From positions 32,831,300 to 32,895,299 of the forward strand of contig OX465581.1 in NCBI GenBank assembly GCA_950022655.1: a stretch of 64,000 nucleotides of DNA, in the 5' to 3' direction. Below the pieces are notes generated by a model. It searched no databases. It had not been told where the DNA came from and was given only the letters and a program-made list of their open reading frames with translations. The translations under genes and the position numbers were made by a program. This document shows, one piece after another, positions 33,500 through 47,600 of the stretch; within the stretch, counting starts at the first letter, position 1, and each line of letters starts with the position of its first letter. The DNA comes from Alentia gelatinosa. Lineage: Eukaryota > Annelida > Polychaeta > Phyllodocida > Polynoidae.

Positions 33500-34960
33500 A
33501 TATAGCACTATTGGCCTATAAAGGCCAAACTTGCAGGTGGATCAGTCAACACTGAACCTTCCTTCATGAATAGGGAAGGGCCTGCATTGATTGGATATTG
33601 AAAGTCCTACCCCTCCATGAACTAGGAAGTTAATGGATCAATGCACACATATATTTAGCTACCTGTAGGGGATTCAATTGGAAATCAGCAATACCCTACC
33701 TAACATTTTAAGTTGCCTCATGGTGATCTTTCATAGCTGAGTGCACACAGACCTGTCTGCATGCTGCCTGCCCATGTGGGCCAAAATGGAGTACACAACT
33801 CTGTTACTATATACACCAATAAAGTAGGTCAAGCCAATATCTGATGGTAAATAATATTGCAAATAATTTTACAAACCAATTTCATTTGACTGGGTCTTGA
33901 CTGATTCCTAGAACAAAGTTATGAACCATTTTGACTACCTAGAAAATTCCACTTCCTAGCACCTACTGTTTTTTAATATCATGATTGAACCAGTTTAAGG
34001 GGTAGAAATATGTGCATAAAGGAGTTCTTAAAAATGGACCTCTGACTACAAAAGTCCCCACCCCCGAACTGAATTCACTATTTTTTATAAATCCATACCA
34101 AAATACTAAATATCAAAACTGTAAGGCATTATACCACCATAAAACCTTATGTACAAAACAGAAATTATATTCCTATCTGTACTTAGTTAGCTATAAAAGG
34201 CAGAAATGTGGTCAGGTCACCTAGTGCAGGGATGCCAGTTTGTAGGATTTTGCCTACATGTAGGATTATCATTTTAGTCTCAAAGATATGAAAATTTCAA
34301 GAAATTGTATGTTTTTAGAACAATATAGACTCCAGGTTCCCTAAAATCTAGATCTTATATAAACTTGTTCTGTAATCTTTCAAAATTCTTAATTCCGCTA
34401 CCCTCAGCACACTCAGTTAGAGGGCCTATGGATCACAGTGCTCCAACCTACAGCTGTAGGATGGTCGGATTCCTGTAGGAAATGCTCCTACAGATAAGGG
34501 CAAACTTGAATACTGACATCTGATTGGCTTAAAATATGTCAGGTGAGAATAGAGTTATCAAGCATTACCAAGTCTAAAAGAAAATATCAGAGGAATGCCT
34601 AACAAACTTGTAAAGATATTCTGCAGAATATAGAACTGCTAGTGTGGTAATCTTTCTTAAATGATTTTCTTTGAAAAATACCCCATTTAATGCAGAACTA
34701 CACATATACCCCTCTCATAGCAGATATCTAGCTATCCTATACTGCCAGTCCATGCCCAAAGATCTGCTAGGAGAGTGATGGGGATTCCCCATACACCATA
34801 TGCGTTTTAGTTGATGCATAGACTGGCCTCAGTCCCCATGTAGGAATTTTTCTTGACCCCCACTGGCGTCCCTGCTAGTGACTCTACAAGCAGTTGTACT
34901 ACAGTAGGCTATAGCCATAACCTAAAGACCAACCGCCCACCTGCTAATAAACGTTTAAAC
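33500..34960. mobile_element. Inverted partial copy of the 20.5-23.3-kb element
   Basis: Reverse-complement matches to 20,755-22,170 run in order: GGCCTATAAAGGCCAA, GGGAAGGGCCTGCATTGATT, GGATCAATGCACACATAT, TGACTGATTCCTAGAACAAA, CCTAGCACCTACTGTTTTTT, CTACAGTAGGCTATAGCC. Both ends show CAGGTGG/CCACCTG. An unrelated insertion of about 650 bp (roughly 34,235-34,880) interrupts it. Confidence 0.65.
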
Positions 34961-35686
34961 TATATTGGACCAAGTCTTGTTTTGTGTAGATATTCTTTAT
35001 ATTCAATATATTCTTTAACATTGGATCACTGAGGATATGAGCGAAATACATTCATAATGCCCATGTTCATTATTTCTAGAGAAATAACAGCGATTGCATA
35101 ATATTCTATGGTATTCCAGCTCCAAATTGTTGCGCCATACATACTTATCACCTCAATAATACAAATTATATCTAAGATAACACAGGTACACGTACAGTGG
35201 ATTCACAATAATACATTGGCAGTGCTAGCTATGCTATGCTATCTTCTTCCGAGTTAAAAGATAATTATCAACTATAAAGTTTAGACAGCCCAGACTCGTT
35301 AATGCAATACTCTAGTTTGTCCTAGCAATTTAATGTAAAAAAACAACACTCTTGCAATTACACCCACCGATCACACCTTAGATGTTTCCCTATACACATG
35401 TACCCCAGATTCGGCTGTGTTTGTCCGAGCGATGGTCTAACTAATCTGCTGCATTGAGGGGCAACATCTGTATACGTACGGATGCACTTAACACAAAGCC
35501 AATTCATTAAAGTTTATATTCATCCTCTTTTATTTATAATCTATTTGTACACAATCTCAATAATATTTACAAACAATGCAACATTCTAGAACATAGGAAT
35601 TACATGTTTGATAAAAACACATGTCCTATCTCATACAAGGGGTCTCGATGTATCGATGTATAAGTACATTCATTTTGTTGTATTAA

Positions 35687-38600
35687 CTATAATTTAATGG
35701 AGAAGGAAGCACCACATGAACAGCCCTGCTCTGCCTGTGGATTGCTTTTCACTTGGAATGCAGACCGTATTAACTCTTCATGGTATTCAATAGTACAACC
35801 CTTGACAAATTCCAGTGACTCCTTATCTACGATTACTTTAGCACCATCACGCTCAAAGATTCTGAAATAATAAGGAAGATTAATTATTTACATGTGGTAC
35901 CAATTTCTGGTAAGTGTGACGATTATGTGTGTGCTATATATTACATGTTATCCTACCCCTCGTATAAATCTCCATAGACTTAACATGGTATGACTGTATG
36001 CCGCGGTTATGCCATAAGATATTTATATGCTATGCATGACAAATGAAGTTAAAAACATATTACAGGGTAGGATCGAATCTATATGTCCAGATATCATTCG
36101 TGAAGACAACTCCTGCCATATAAATAATCATACGAAAATCATTTTTTTAAACTTTATTAAATTGCTGATATTTCGCAAATCACAGATGTAACCAGACAGA
36201 TTATGTCGATCATATACACAGATATGATCACTCGAAATCTAGATTATGTTTTTACCTGTCATCTTCGTTTACTTTCTCCTCAAGGCTGAATATGTATTGG
36301 AAACCTGAACAGCCTCCCCCTTCTACCATGACTCGCAGGAAGCTCTCTTTGTCATTGATTGCTTGAAGTTGCTAGAATAGGACGAAAATATGGAATTTAT
36401 AGTTTGGGTGTTAGAGATTGAAAGCCGCGAAAATAAATTTAACTTCGATGATTATTCCCGGGATACTTGTCATAGTAAGAAAAACAATAAATATGGAAAC
36501 TAGAGGCAAAATGACTGAACAGATGCTAAGAACCGCTCAATAGGCGCAGCTCGGGCAGTTGTAGAGCCTCCTCATTATCTGGTTATCTGTTGAAACTGAC
36601 CGGAAAACAAACAATTCGAAAAATGTATCTTTCAAAATAGCTTATTCTGGCTACTGTGGCGCCCCTGACAAGCAGGCGTGCCTCCAGACCGCAGGAGGTT
36701 CCGAGTGGCGCCGGAGGCGGTTCACGTAGCCACCTCCCGGACCCACCAGGTGGCGCCCTGGTCCCGAAGTGACATGAGAAGGGTGCCCAGGGACTTCATA
36801 TATAAGACTCCAAGTAGCCTCCGGGAGTCAGTCTGGCTTTGGACTGGGCTGGGAACACCTCCAGACGACTACCTTTTTCTCTCCCTCGGGGAGCTGCCGG
36901 AGTAAGGGTGAGGTTATCCAGAGGCCGGAGTGCATAACGGGGAGCTCACTAGAGCTACGACATTGTGGGGTTTGGTCACACAGGTGGCCGTTTTTGCATG
37001 CCGCCTGAGGCTTGATTATTTATGGTGTAATAAACCTTTGTTTTAACTGTTCTCTGGTGAAATCGTTATTTCTGTACTACAGCTGTAATGGGGCGGCTAG
37101 CCGCAGGTTAGTCAATTAGTTGATTCTTATGGGCGTCTGTAGGCACTATTTTTAGATTGGTAGATATGTACATTTATTCTCATCCCCAATTCTATATCAT
37201 GCACATAGAGTACAGAGTTTACAATTGAGGTAAGACAAAAAGTTGGAAGCTGATAAGCCCCCATGTGGTTTACCACAAATCTAGTGCTCTTCTGTGAAAG
37301 GTAACAGACAATCTAGGTTTTACCCATTCTACCCAATCATACGACTGGAAATATTCAGTGCGAAGTTGTAGAGATGTGCACATTCTCAACCTATCAGCTG
37401 AAAGTTTATGGGGTTTTTTCCACCGGGGACGCGGCGTTCTTTCATTTAGCCGTTTGAGAATGAGCAAACGAGATCTGTATTCTGTAAACTATACAATCCA
37501 GGACAAGTACAAGTAACAATTCGCAAGACAAGACGCGACAGTACACAAAGGTCTCTAGAAACCTTTGATATACATGTGCATTTCATAGAAGGAGCTGTCT
37601 TCTGTCTTTTCAATATTTACTGATAGTTTATCCCAAATAGATACACCTATATAATGAGGCGACTTTCTGTATTTTTTTGGTGTGAGGGAGGTCTGTTTTA
37701 ATTACTACTTTTGTTCTTTAGGTCTTCTGGTACAAATATCGGTCGATGTGCCGGGTCATGTGACCACCACTGCACCATTATCATAAGATGGAGTATAAGT
37801 CTGTAACTCGGAGGTCTTAATTTTCATTTATGGTACAAGTAATCTACCGGCATTTATAGCTTAGATTGATGTCCACTATTATACCCAAAAAAGCTTTTTT
37901 GCATTCATTCATAATTGTCATTTCTTTGATGTCTTCCTGCATTTGATCTAAGGATGTACTCTTTGTTACTTACGACTAGGACAAGGTCATCTTCGTGCAT
38001 TAGTGAGGCACTATTTTCTAACACATTGAAAAAGTCGTTTACGAAAATAATAAATAGGATGGGTCCCAAAACAGAACCTTGTGGAACACCACATGTAATT
38101 AATTTCGTATAAGATTTGTTTGCCCAAATCTTAAATGACTGTGTTTTTGTTCCCAGGTATGATTCTATCAATAAAATTCCTATCTTTCTTAGTTTAGTAT
38201 ACAGTAGGCTATGGCAAACACTTGTAAACAGCTTTCCGCAAATCGAGAAGTGTGCAGAGGCTTATTGACCTCCAGCTAGAAAATTTGGATAAATCCTTAG
38301 GTTTGGGAAGCGGGTGACTGTTCCATGTAAGAGTGAATTTGGAAATTTACTATTTTCTATAACTAGGTTTATCATATTTGTTATTACCCTAGGGCAGTTC
38401 ATTTGTATTTTTCTCAGTTGTCCTGAGTTTAGATAAATGATGATACCAGAGGATTTGTTTGAGTCCATGTTTTTCAGAATATTTACCACTTCAATTTTAG
38501 TCGCTTTCTTAGGTTTTCGCATGTTTAGTTCGGCATTAGATTCTGTAATATGTATATTCTTCTCCAACTCCACAAAACTGATCGAGAATGCTTGGTCCGA

Positions 38601-41600
38601 TATTGTGAAATAAACATTCATTTCATCAGTTATTTGGTCTAAATTTCTCATACAATCCGTTGTTGTTCATTTTGGGTTCCGCTATATATCATTTAGGATA
38701 TACAGTTGTTTAGATATGCTCTACGGTCTATTTTGTCTCTGATAAATTTGGGTAGTTCTAGGCCTCCTTTGGTTTCTACAGTATATTCTCAGATTGGAAA
38801 GACTGCGTCCAACAGATCATTTATCTGTTCCTCTTTATGTACATTGAAGTCCACTTCATTTGTAGTGTCTGGTTGTTGATAGACACATATGTGATCAAAC
38901 ATTTTGAACAAAGCAGGTCTCCACTGAGGCTCAACGACCCACAGTCTATATGACATGTTAACGTTCCTGGAATAATTGGGGAAGAATGGTTGCTTTATCA
39001 ATAAAATTTTCCATCATATCAAGTTTCTAAATTTTGTGAAAAGAAATGGAAGACATGGCCTTGCCACAGGAGGAAGGTCGAGAATCAACTGAAAAAGTGG
39101 AAGCGAGGTCCTACCAATCACCCTATCTACACTGGAAATCTGCTCAATGAAAGTGGATAAAAAGTCAAACTAATAGCCCAATGCTTCCTATCAGACCATA
39201 CCCACACTAATCTCTGTGATGAAATAATTCAACATTTAAACATAGTGGACAAAAACAGACAGTGAATTCTTTTTAAATATTATATTGTCGCCAAGATGTT
39301 ATCAACGGTAGTCACAATGTTTCGTACTTGTTTAATGTACTTCACCAGGTGATGATACAGGTTGGATATAGCATGGGTTAAGTGCTTTCTAGGATACAGT
39401 TTCTACTTCCTGTGGTTGTTGAGGTCAAAGGTTAGGGCATTGTTACTATAGATAGATTACAGGGTTTCCTCTTTGTACTGATACCTATGGAGGTGGTTAA
39501 TAGTGCTGTGTGAATCATAATAGGTGGGGATTTTTTTTAAAGCTATAGACAGTACTTCGTATTTGTACTCACAGCATTGCATGTTAGATTATTACCTAAA
39601 TCCGTATATATGAAATTTATGTATATATATACGATTCTTAGACACACCTGGTATTGATAATTGCAGAGCAGCGGAGTAATGTGAAGTAATACTGTAATTC
39701 CAACATTATCAACGTGGTGAATTATGTTCATTATGAATAATATATCTATTATAAAAAGTCCATGGGCAGTTTGTTAGTTCATAGAATTTAGTTGGTTTTT
39801 TTTTTTTTAAATAAACAGCATCACCAACGACGTGAATGGGAATTTTGGTTATCACCCTTATCTTTTGATAATTGAAAAAACAAAAAACTAAACAAAACAA
39901 AAGACCAGAAAAAACTTACAATAGAAAAGTGAGTACTGACGCATGTTATAGGGTCGGCTGCTCGTAGGTAACGCTGGTGTACTTTACATTACAAAACGCT
40001 GAAAAAGTCTGCCTTCAGAATGTGATTTTGAAAAGGAGGACATTTAGGAAAAGTGCGGCAAGCCACACGTTTAACACATTGCAACTTGTTATGTTAACAA
40101 GGAATTAGAGATCTCGATATAAGGTCATTCATCGTGTCTCAACATGTTTAGGGTCTTTTTGATTTATCTGTAGTTTCTTGATGCGGTTCTCATCTATTAC
40201 AATTATTGTTGGTCAATTCCTAGCCCTTATCCCATGCTGAGTATTTTTTCGCTATTTACAGCGGTCGCCTGCAGCAGTTATACACAAAGGGCCGGGTATT
40301 AGTGCAAGTGTATACCGCTAGGGAACGGGTATCCACAAGTTCATTATGATAATTGCATGACGTCATCACGTAATATGACACGGAATACTTGAAATCATTT
40401 TTTATCTTCATATAAATGATAAATATGATGTTATACCGATTTTATGCGAAAGTGTCATGTATATTGGAAATTATATCTTATTCTATTACCAAAAGCAATG
40501 ATATTGTAAATCTAGGAAAACCATGTATCAAGGCATGACCAGATCTGGATGGTGATGCCTTCATTCAATCAATGAAATAATATCGATTTATTAGAAACAT
40601 GGAATTTTGTTGATCATAACACCTTGCCATGACAAGTCTTTCAATGGTGTGATGGAAGATCGCATTTATGTATATCACACAAATCCTATCCAAATTAAAT
40701 ATACAATATACACAAATGGGTTACATTTCTTATTCAATCAAGCAGTGCCATTCCGGTTATCATTAGGGTTAGTTTTTCTACTCGAATACGAATCCCAGCA
40801 TTACTAAATATGATGTAGGAAGGCATAGACCTGTCTCTACAGTACCTTGACACAACTGTCATCCAAGAGAACGTCTTCTTTGCTGTCGTCGGAAACATTT
40901 GCTTTTGTCGACAAGCGATGACTATCAACAGGCTGACAGTAGAGTGGCGCTAGGATCCTAGAAAAAACACAAGAAGCACTATGTGCCATCATACTTGAGG
41001 AGGATATATTAAAAGTTGTAGGTTGGGGTTAAAATTCGGCTTGCCACCAAATAAGCTGACTTGGCCTTTTCTTTATGCCCTTTATCTTTGGTTCCTATCA
41101 CACTTCATCCATGAAATACCCCTTATGGGGACATCTTTATCCCTTTAGCGCCGGGTGCCTGTGGCAAAGCAATGCTCCTAAGGCCGGGTAGTAGTAACAG
41201 TATATACCGCCAGGGGACGGGTCTTACATGCGAATTGCAACATATTCATTGTTTGATCACGTGATATAACACGTGATCTTTGATATTATTTCATGATTAT
41301 TTTAGAATATTAAATGCAATATTATACCTAAATTCTGTGAAAGTTCCACGTTTATCCATCCAGTATTTCCTAAATTATTACATATAAATTATGATTTTGT
41401 AAGTCTTGAAAAATTATACCTTAATGCATCACCCGGCTACACTCGGTGATGCCTTAATCACCCGGCCAAGCTCGTTGATGCCTTAAGGCATAACCCGGCG
41501 CCAATGGGATAAAGTATGTACGCAGCAAAGGGGTGGGAGTTAGACCAAATGCTTACAGGTGACATGGTTCCCACGGAATTCCTGATACAAAATTCCATGA

Positions 41601-44600
41601 GTTTTCCATGATATTTTCATCCCTCATTAACTTGCATATATAACTGTCTTTATCAGGTAAGATAATGAGAGAATCGGGCAGCATTCTGGTGGCTACAAAG
41701 AAGGTTTGCAGTTGAACCCAGGGGCAGCTCCTAGAATTTGAGCTATTTCTAGCGCTTTTGACAAATTTCAGTGACGGAAATGTTCACAAGTACAAAATTC
41801 AGTGATCTGAACTCAGACCTAAACTTATCTTAAAAGTGGCCTTGGTAGATGATAAACCACAGAAATCAGCTGATTGGTAGAAGATTCTCATGCCTGCTTT
41901 GTCCAGGGATCTTTGAAGAAAATAAAGATTTAAACAGAATCTGACAGAATCCATGTTTATGACTAGCAGAACTTGTGTAATTTGTGTTTAAGAGTGTGTA
42001 ACTTTTGGAGTTGGAAATCCTATTTCCTGGTATCCTGGGTTTCGATTTTGTTCTCATGAATTCAATTATATTTAATGAAAAAATATTGGAGGATATAGGC
42101 ATGGACCTTGATGGCACTTCCCATAATGGCACCCCTCCTGATGGCACTCCCCATGATGGCATTTCTCCTGAAAGTAGCACTCCAGATGGCATCCCTTATG
42201 ATGGTATCCATCAGGATGGCACCCCTCATGATGGCACTCCTCCTGCAGTTTTCGCAACCCTTGGCCAGCACTGATAGCATAACAGGCACACAGATCAGAG
42301 TTGAAACCATCAGGTACATGTAGTGTGGCCTTGACCTTTCAGAATTGATTCACTGAGGGTTACTAGACCTTCCGGAAATTTGGAGGTCCCTCAAGAAACG
42401 CCAAGAGGTACCTTCGTACCTCCCGACCTTGCTTTGCAGCAAGATAGGAAATCACACTGCTGCCACTAATGTAGTACACAATGAGGACACCAGTTTACTG
42501 TGTAACTGAGAATCTTTATTGACCACAACTGTCATCATCTCTACTACACTATACAATGGCTCAGCCTTTCAATCCTTTATAAGCGAAGGATCCTAGAAGG
42601 CTGGTGGAGTGTAAGAGTCTTTCCGGAGGTGGTCCAAGCCCAGTCTAGAGACGGAGGGTGTTCGTAGGTTTATATAGGAGACCTCCAGGGACCCTCTGAC
42701 GTCATTTCTGAGAACAGGACGCCACCTAGTGGCTCAAGGGTACGGATAGCAAGGCGTCCTTCAAAAGGGCCCTCCATGTTGAGCCAAATTTGGGGAAAAA
42801 AACTAAGTTAAGATACTATTGGATGCGTAATATTATTTGCTCAAAATAAGTTCATGTACCATGTCTCATCACATCTCATTTCATCCCATCAGTATTTCGA
42901 TGTTACATGAATGGCTTTCTGGCCTTGATCTTAATTATCAAGATTGTGTATGTAATTAATCAATAATGGTGACTGACTGGAAGATTATACAGCTCTTGCT
43001 GCTGAGAGTGAAAAAATGAATGCTCCGTTTGCAGGGAAGCCTACTATAAACGATAGGATTCTTCCTAGCAGTCCAAGGCTAAGCATGTCTTGAAAGAGGC
43101 CCCATTTCCATGTTGTGTCACAAGCCTTTTCCAGGTAAAAATATATTGCAACAACATGTTTATTATTGGCAAAATGTTCTTGATGGCAGCTTTCCAGCCT
43201 AATTAGATGATCAGTGGTACTGCGACTCTTGCGGTATCCTGACTGGTAGGGAGTCAACAAGTTTTGGGACTATTGTTCACTATCCTTTTCGTTGTCTTGG
43301 CAAAACAACTAGTCAGCGCTATGTGCATATAGGTTCCAGCTAAATGATCAAATCATCACTTCCTAGCTTACTGCTTTTTTGAATGACCATTTATCATTTG
43401 ACTTTTGTGCTGACAATACATCCCAGAATTCAGTGCCTCTATAATCAGTGTTTTTGCGATAACCATTGGACTGGAATCTGTGGGACTTTAACTTGATTCT
43501 GCTATCACTGAGTGTCCCTCTCAAAGTATCCTCTACATACACCCTCCAGAGGTTACTCGTCTCCCGATTATCGCCCATGGTAAACACAAGTTCCGCTCAC
43601 GAGTGGCTGGCACACCAGGATCATATGAACCACAGTTTTCCCATTTATATTTGAGTAACCTGAATATAATTTCGGCTTTACATGTAGAAATAGCTGAAAT
43701 TTTCATTTCTGACATCGGATTTCCCATTTGAAGACTTATAAAAACCGTTAAAAAGCAATGATTGTGGGTTATTGGTCAAGGGTCTATCACCATACAACGT
43801 CGGTAACCAGCGCACACCGGGACCTGTAAACAGACTGAATTCTGGGATACCTCAATAGGGTCTATTACTCAGGTCCAAAGACCTTTTCTAGATTAAACTC
43901 AGTATCTGTCTCTTTTTATGTAAGAACAGAGTTTTTACATGGCATTTAGTATGCAGACGACCCATGCTGATACCTGGATTCTAGATAGATTTATCGTCTA
44001 CAGGCCCCTGTTTTGGAGTTTCTGGAGTTTTGTGGTTGTTCAGGCTTACCGTATTCGCTCGCGTACTGCTAACACCCAAATAGGGAACTCGGAGGTGCGG
44101 GCGGTGGGTGTTAGCAGTACGTGAGATTGCCTGCTAACACCAATACGAATACAGGTCACTAACACCCGGCCACGGCCGCGGCCCGGTAGTCGCTCGCCCT
44201 GTCGCCTCACCCCCCGCCTCACTACGCTACTTCAAAGTAAATCAAAGGAGTAAAGACTTCTGTGAGCAGGTCACTTGAGAGCCGGTCATGCCACACTGCA
44301 GACTTTATAAGCCAGCATGTGACCTGAAGTTGGCAGACAAGTCCGAGCACCATAGGATAAGCATCTCATCTACTGCTACTGCTACTGCTACTGCTACTTT
44401 CTTCCATGCTGATCAACTTAGCTGCCTGTCCCGCTTCCTCCACAGAGAAATACTTCCAGGTAGATACCGATTTCTTAATATGATATTATTGGCTTCATAT
44501 TTTTTTTCAATTTTTTTTTTTTCAAATTTTTTTTTTTTTTCAATTTTTTTTTTTTTCAAATTTTTTTTTTTTTCAATTTTTTTTTTCTTCAAATTTTTTT

Positions 44601-47600
44601 CCTCCAATTTTTTTTTGTTTCATTTTTTTTTTCCGCACTCTCCCAACTTTTTTGGGACAAGTTTAAAAAAAACCTTTTTGGGACACATTCTTACTTTTTT
44701 GTGACAACTTTTTGAACACATTCTTACTTTTTTGGAACAACTTCTTTTACTTTTTTGGGACTACTTTTTGGAACACATTCTTACTTTTTTGGAACAACTT
44801 TTTTGGGACACTTTTCAACCTTTTTGAGACAACTTTCTAGCCATTTGCTGTTCTAAATTCATGCATGTTTGATAATGCCTTCATCGTTCATGCATCATGT
44901 ATTTTTATTTTTTATTTTCGTTTTCTTTTTAGGATGCCGTCTGGTAATGCAGGAAAACCGCGGAGGAAGTATGACATCGCATACAAACTCAGAGTAGTTC
45001 GCTGGTTCGAGGAAGAGGGAAATGGAAAGTTTCGTCCAACGGCCCGTGAGTTTGGGCATGCTCCCAACCTGGTACGTGAGTGGGTCCATCAGAAGGCTGA
45101 GCTTCTCCTGCAAGATCCAACCAAAGCGCGCATCATACACCCTGAGAAGCAGACTTCTCGGGCTCCACGCTTTCCAGAACTCGATGAACGAATCATTGAG
45201 TACTTTGATGAGGCACGAGCTAGTTCCCACTCAGTAACTGGGGGTGACTTGCAAACCTTTGCTCTCAAAGTAGTTGCTTCTGCTACAGCAGCACTGTCGA
45301 CATCTGCCGCAGCGCCGTCGACATCTGCAGCAGCGCCGTCGACATCTGCAGCAGCGCCGTCGACATCTGCAGCAGCGCCGTCGACATCTGCAGCAGCGCC
45401 GTCGACATCTGCAGCAGCGCCGTCGACATCTGCAGCAGCGCCGTCGACATCTGCAGCAGTGCCGTCGACATCTGCAGCAGTGCCGTCGACATCTGCAGCA
45501 GTGCCGTCGACATCTGCAGCAGTGCCGTCGACATCTGCTACTGTGCGATCTAAACGGCCGTGTCCTGTGGCGGAAGCCTCCCCTTCCAAGCGCCATCGGT
45601 CAACTGCTCCACACGGGTTGTGTCGCATAACAGAACATCTTACTACAAGGTCAGCCACTGGAATGTTACGGGCTGCGTCACCGCTTGCTTCTGCCGCGTC
45701 ACCGGATGCTTCTGCTGCGTCACTGGGTGCTTCTGCTGCGTCACCGGGTGCTTCTGCTGCGTCACCGGGTGCTTCTGCTGCGTCACCGGGTGCTTCTGCT
45801 GCGTCACCGGGTGCTTCTGCTGCGTCACCGGGTGCTTCTGCTGCGTCACCGGGTGCTCCTGCTGCGTCACCGGGTGTTTCGCCTGCATCACCCGGTGCTT
45901 GGCCTGCATCAACTAGAACTCCACACATTCACCCACTTATGGCGGCAGCTGCTGCTAAACGTGCTGCAATCCGGGCAGGGACTACATCTCGCATCTCCGT
46001 TTCACCCCCAGTGGCATGTTGTCCCCGTCCTAAGATTGGACGATCAGCTGCTGCACCAATTCCAGGTAGGGTTATCTACCCCTAATCAATTGCTTATATA
46101 AATACTGCATGGTATTAGCATAGTAACATAATGCTATTGTCTTATATGCAGCAAAAGCTTTATTGAAATGTTTAGCTAAACTGGTAAAATACCTGAAGCC
46201 TACTTAAATTGTCGTGACAATTATTTACTAATGATATTCATTATTTTTTCTTTGCAGAGGCGGCAAAACGACACGGAACGATTGCTGATGCTGTGGCCCA
46301 GGGCTTCAGCGCTTCAGATGGCTGGCTTGCCAATGTCAAGAAGCGTTTTGCGCTTGTCTCACGGCAGGCCACCAGCATTGGTCAAAAGGTGCCTTCTGAC
46401 TTCCTTCAGAAGAGGGAGGCGTTCCTGGCCTACATTGAACAGCTCTGGCACCTGCGGGGCTACTTACCGTCTGACGTCTGGAACATGGACGAGACCATGT
46501 GCCAGTTTGACTGGCCTACTGGACGGACGTTGGAGTACAAGGGCATGCGCAGCATTCGCATAAAGACCAACAATGGCGAGAAGAAGAACTTCACTGCCGT
46601 CTTCTGCGTCAATGCTGCGGGTGAGAAATCGAAACCATGGTTCGTCTTCAAGAGCGGTATACGTGCATTACGTGTACAGGAGAAGAATGGATTGAAGAGG
46701 TGGCCTGGAGCTGTGCAAGCGGTCCGCTTAGACTCCCACTTCATGACTGGTGAACTGACAGTTCAATGGGTCATCAGCACCTTCCCTCCATCTTCTATCT
46801 GCAACAGACCAAGACTGCTGATCTGGGATTCTGCTGCTGGACACTTGAGCGAGGCTGTAAGTTTCATACACTATCACCAGTCTATTGAACTTAACATTCC
46901 AATTATTTCAGAATCTAACATACCAGTAACTTATAGCCTAACAATTGCTGACAATGTTTGTGGTTATTTAGATAATCGTTTCTGTAACAATATTTGTTCT
47001 TTCTATCAACAGGTGAGGAAGGCCCTTGCAGATCGCAACATTGATGTAGCTGTCATCCCTGGGGGTATGACACCGATATGCCAACCGCTAGATGTCGCCC
47101 TCAACAAGCCCTTCAAGGCAGGCATGAGGAAGTTGTGGAAGGAGTGGCAGATGAATGACCCCGGTTCATTCACCGCTGGAGGAAACAGGTGAGAATATTG
47201 ATGCAATAATGTAGCCTGGAAGTCATGTCTGATTATCATTTTGGGAATGAAAAGTCTTGCAGCACAGCTAATGTTTTCATCATGCTTTATGCCATCATCT
47301 AATTTGACCTTGTATGCCTTTTACAGGAGATGCCCCAGTGAACCGCTGGTCATCGAGTGGGCAACAAAAGTCTTCAACGATCTCCCCGCTGAGATGGTGC
47401 AGAAGTCCTTCACCACATGTGGAATCGTTGACCCAAGCCTGGCTCTCACAGAGGCAGAAATGGAGGAGGCCATCGAAGCAATGGAAGAAGCACTGGAGCA
47501 TGAGGGCGATCTGCCAGTCCCTGCTGCCCTCCTCGAGGACGATGACGATGACGATTTCCTCGGATTCGATTGTACCATCGACATTAACACAAGTGACCGC

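Noticed and set aside
36650..37086. 5-bp target duplication around the solo LTR
   Set aside because: The flanks GCTAC and GCTGT share only three bases, so I do not claim it.
42104..42248. CRISPR-like array
   Set aside because: The repeats are direct, short and without unique spacers, and the genome is eukaryotic.
42005..42274. 89-aa ORF with DGTP repeats
   Set aside because: It is a 15-bp minisatellite, with both strands and several frames open.
44288..44704. Phe-rich 138-aa ORF and its Lys-rich antisense partner
   Set aside because: Entirely produced by poly-T tracts in the transposon 5' region.
45089..45928. Long minus-strand ORF (279 codons) and other overlapping ORFs across the minisatellites
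   Set aside because: The 21-bp units have no stop in any frame, so all frames stay open. Only the plus-strand frame is joined to recognisable domains on both sides.
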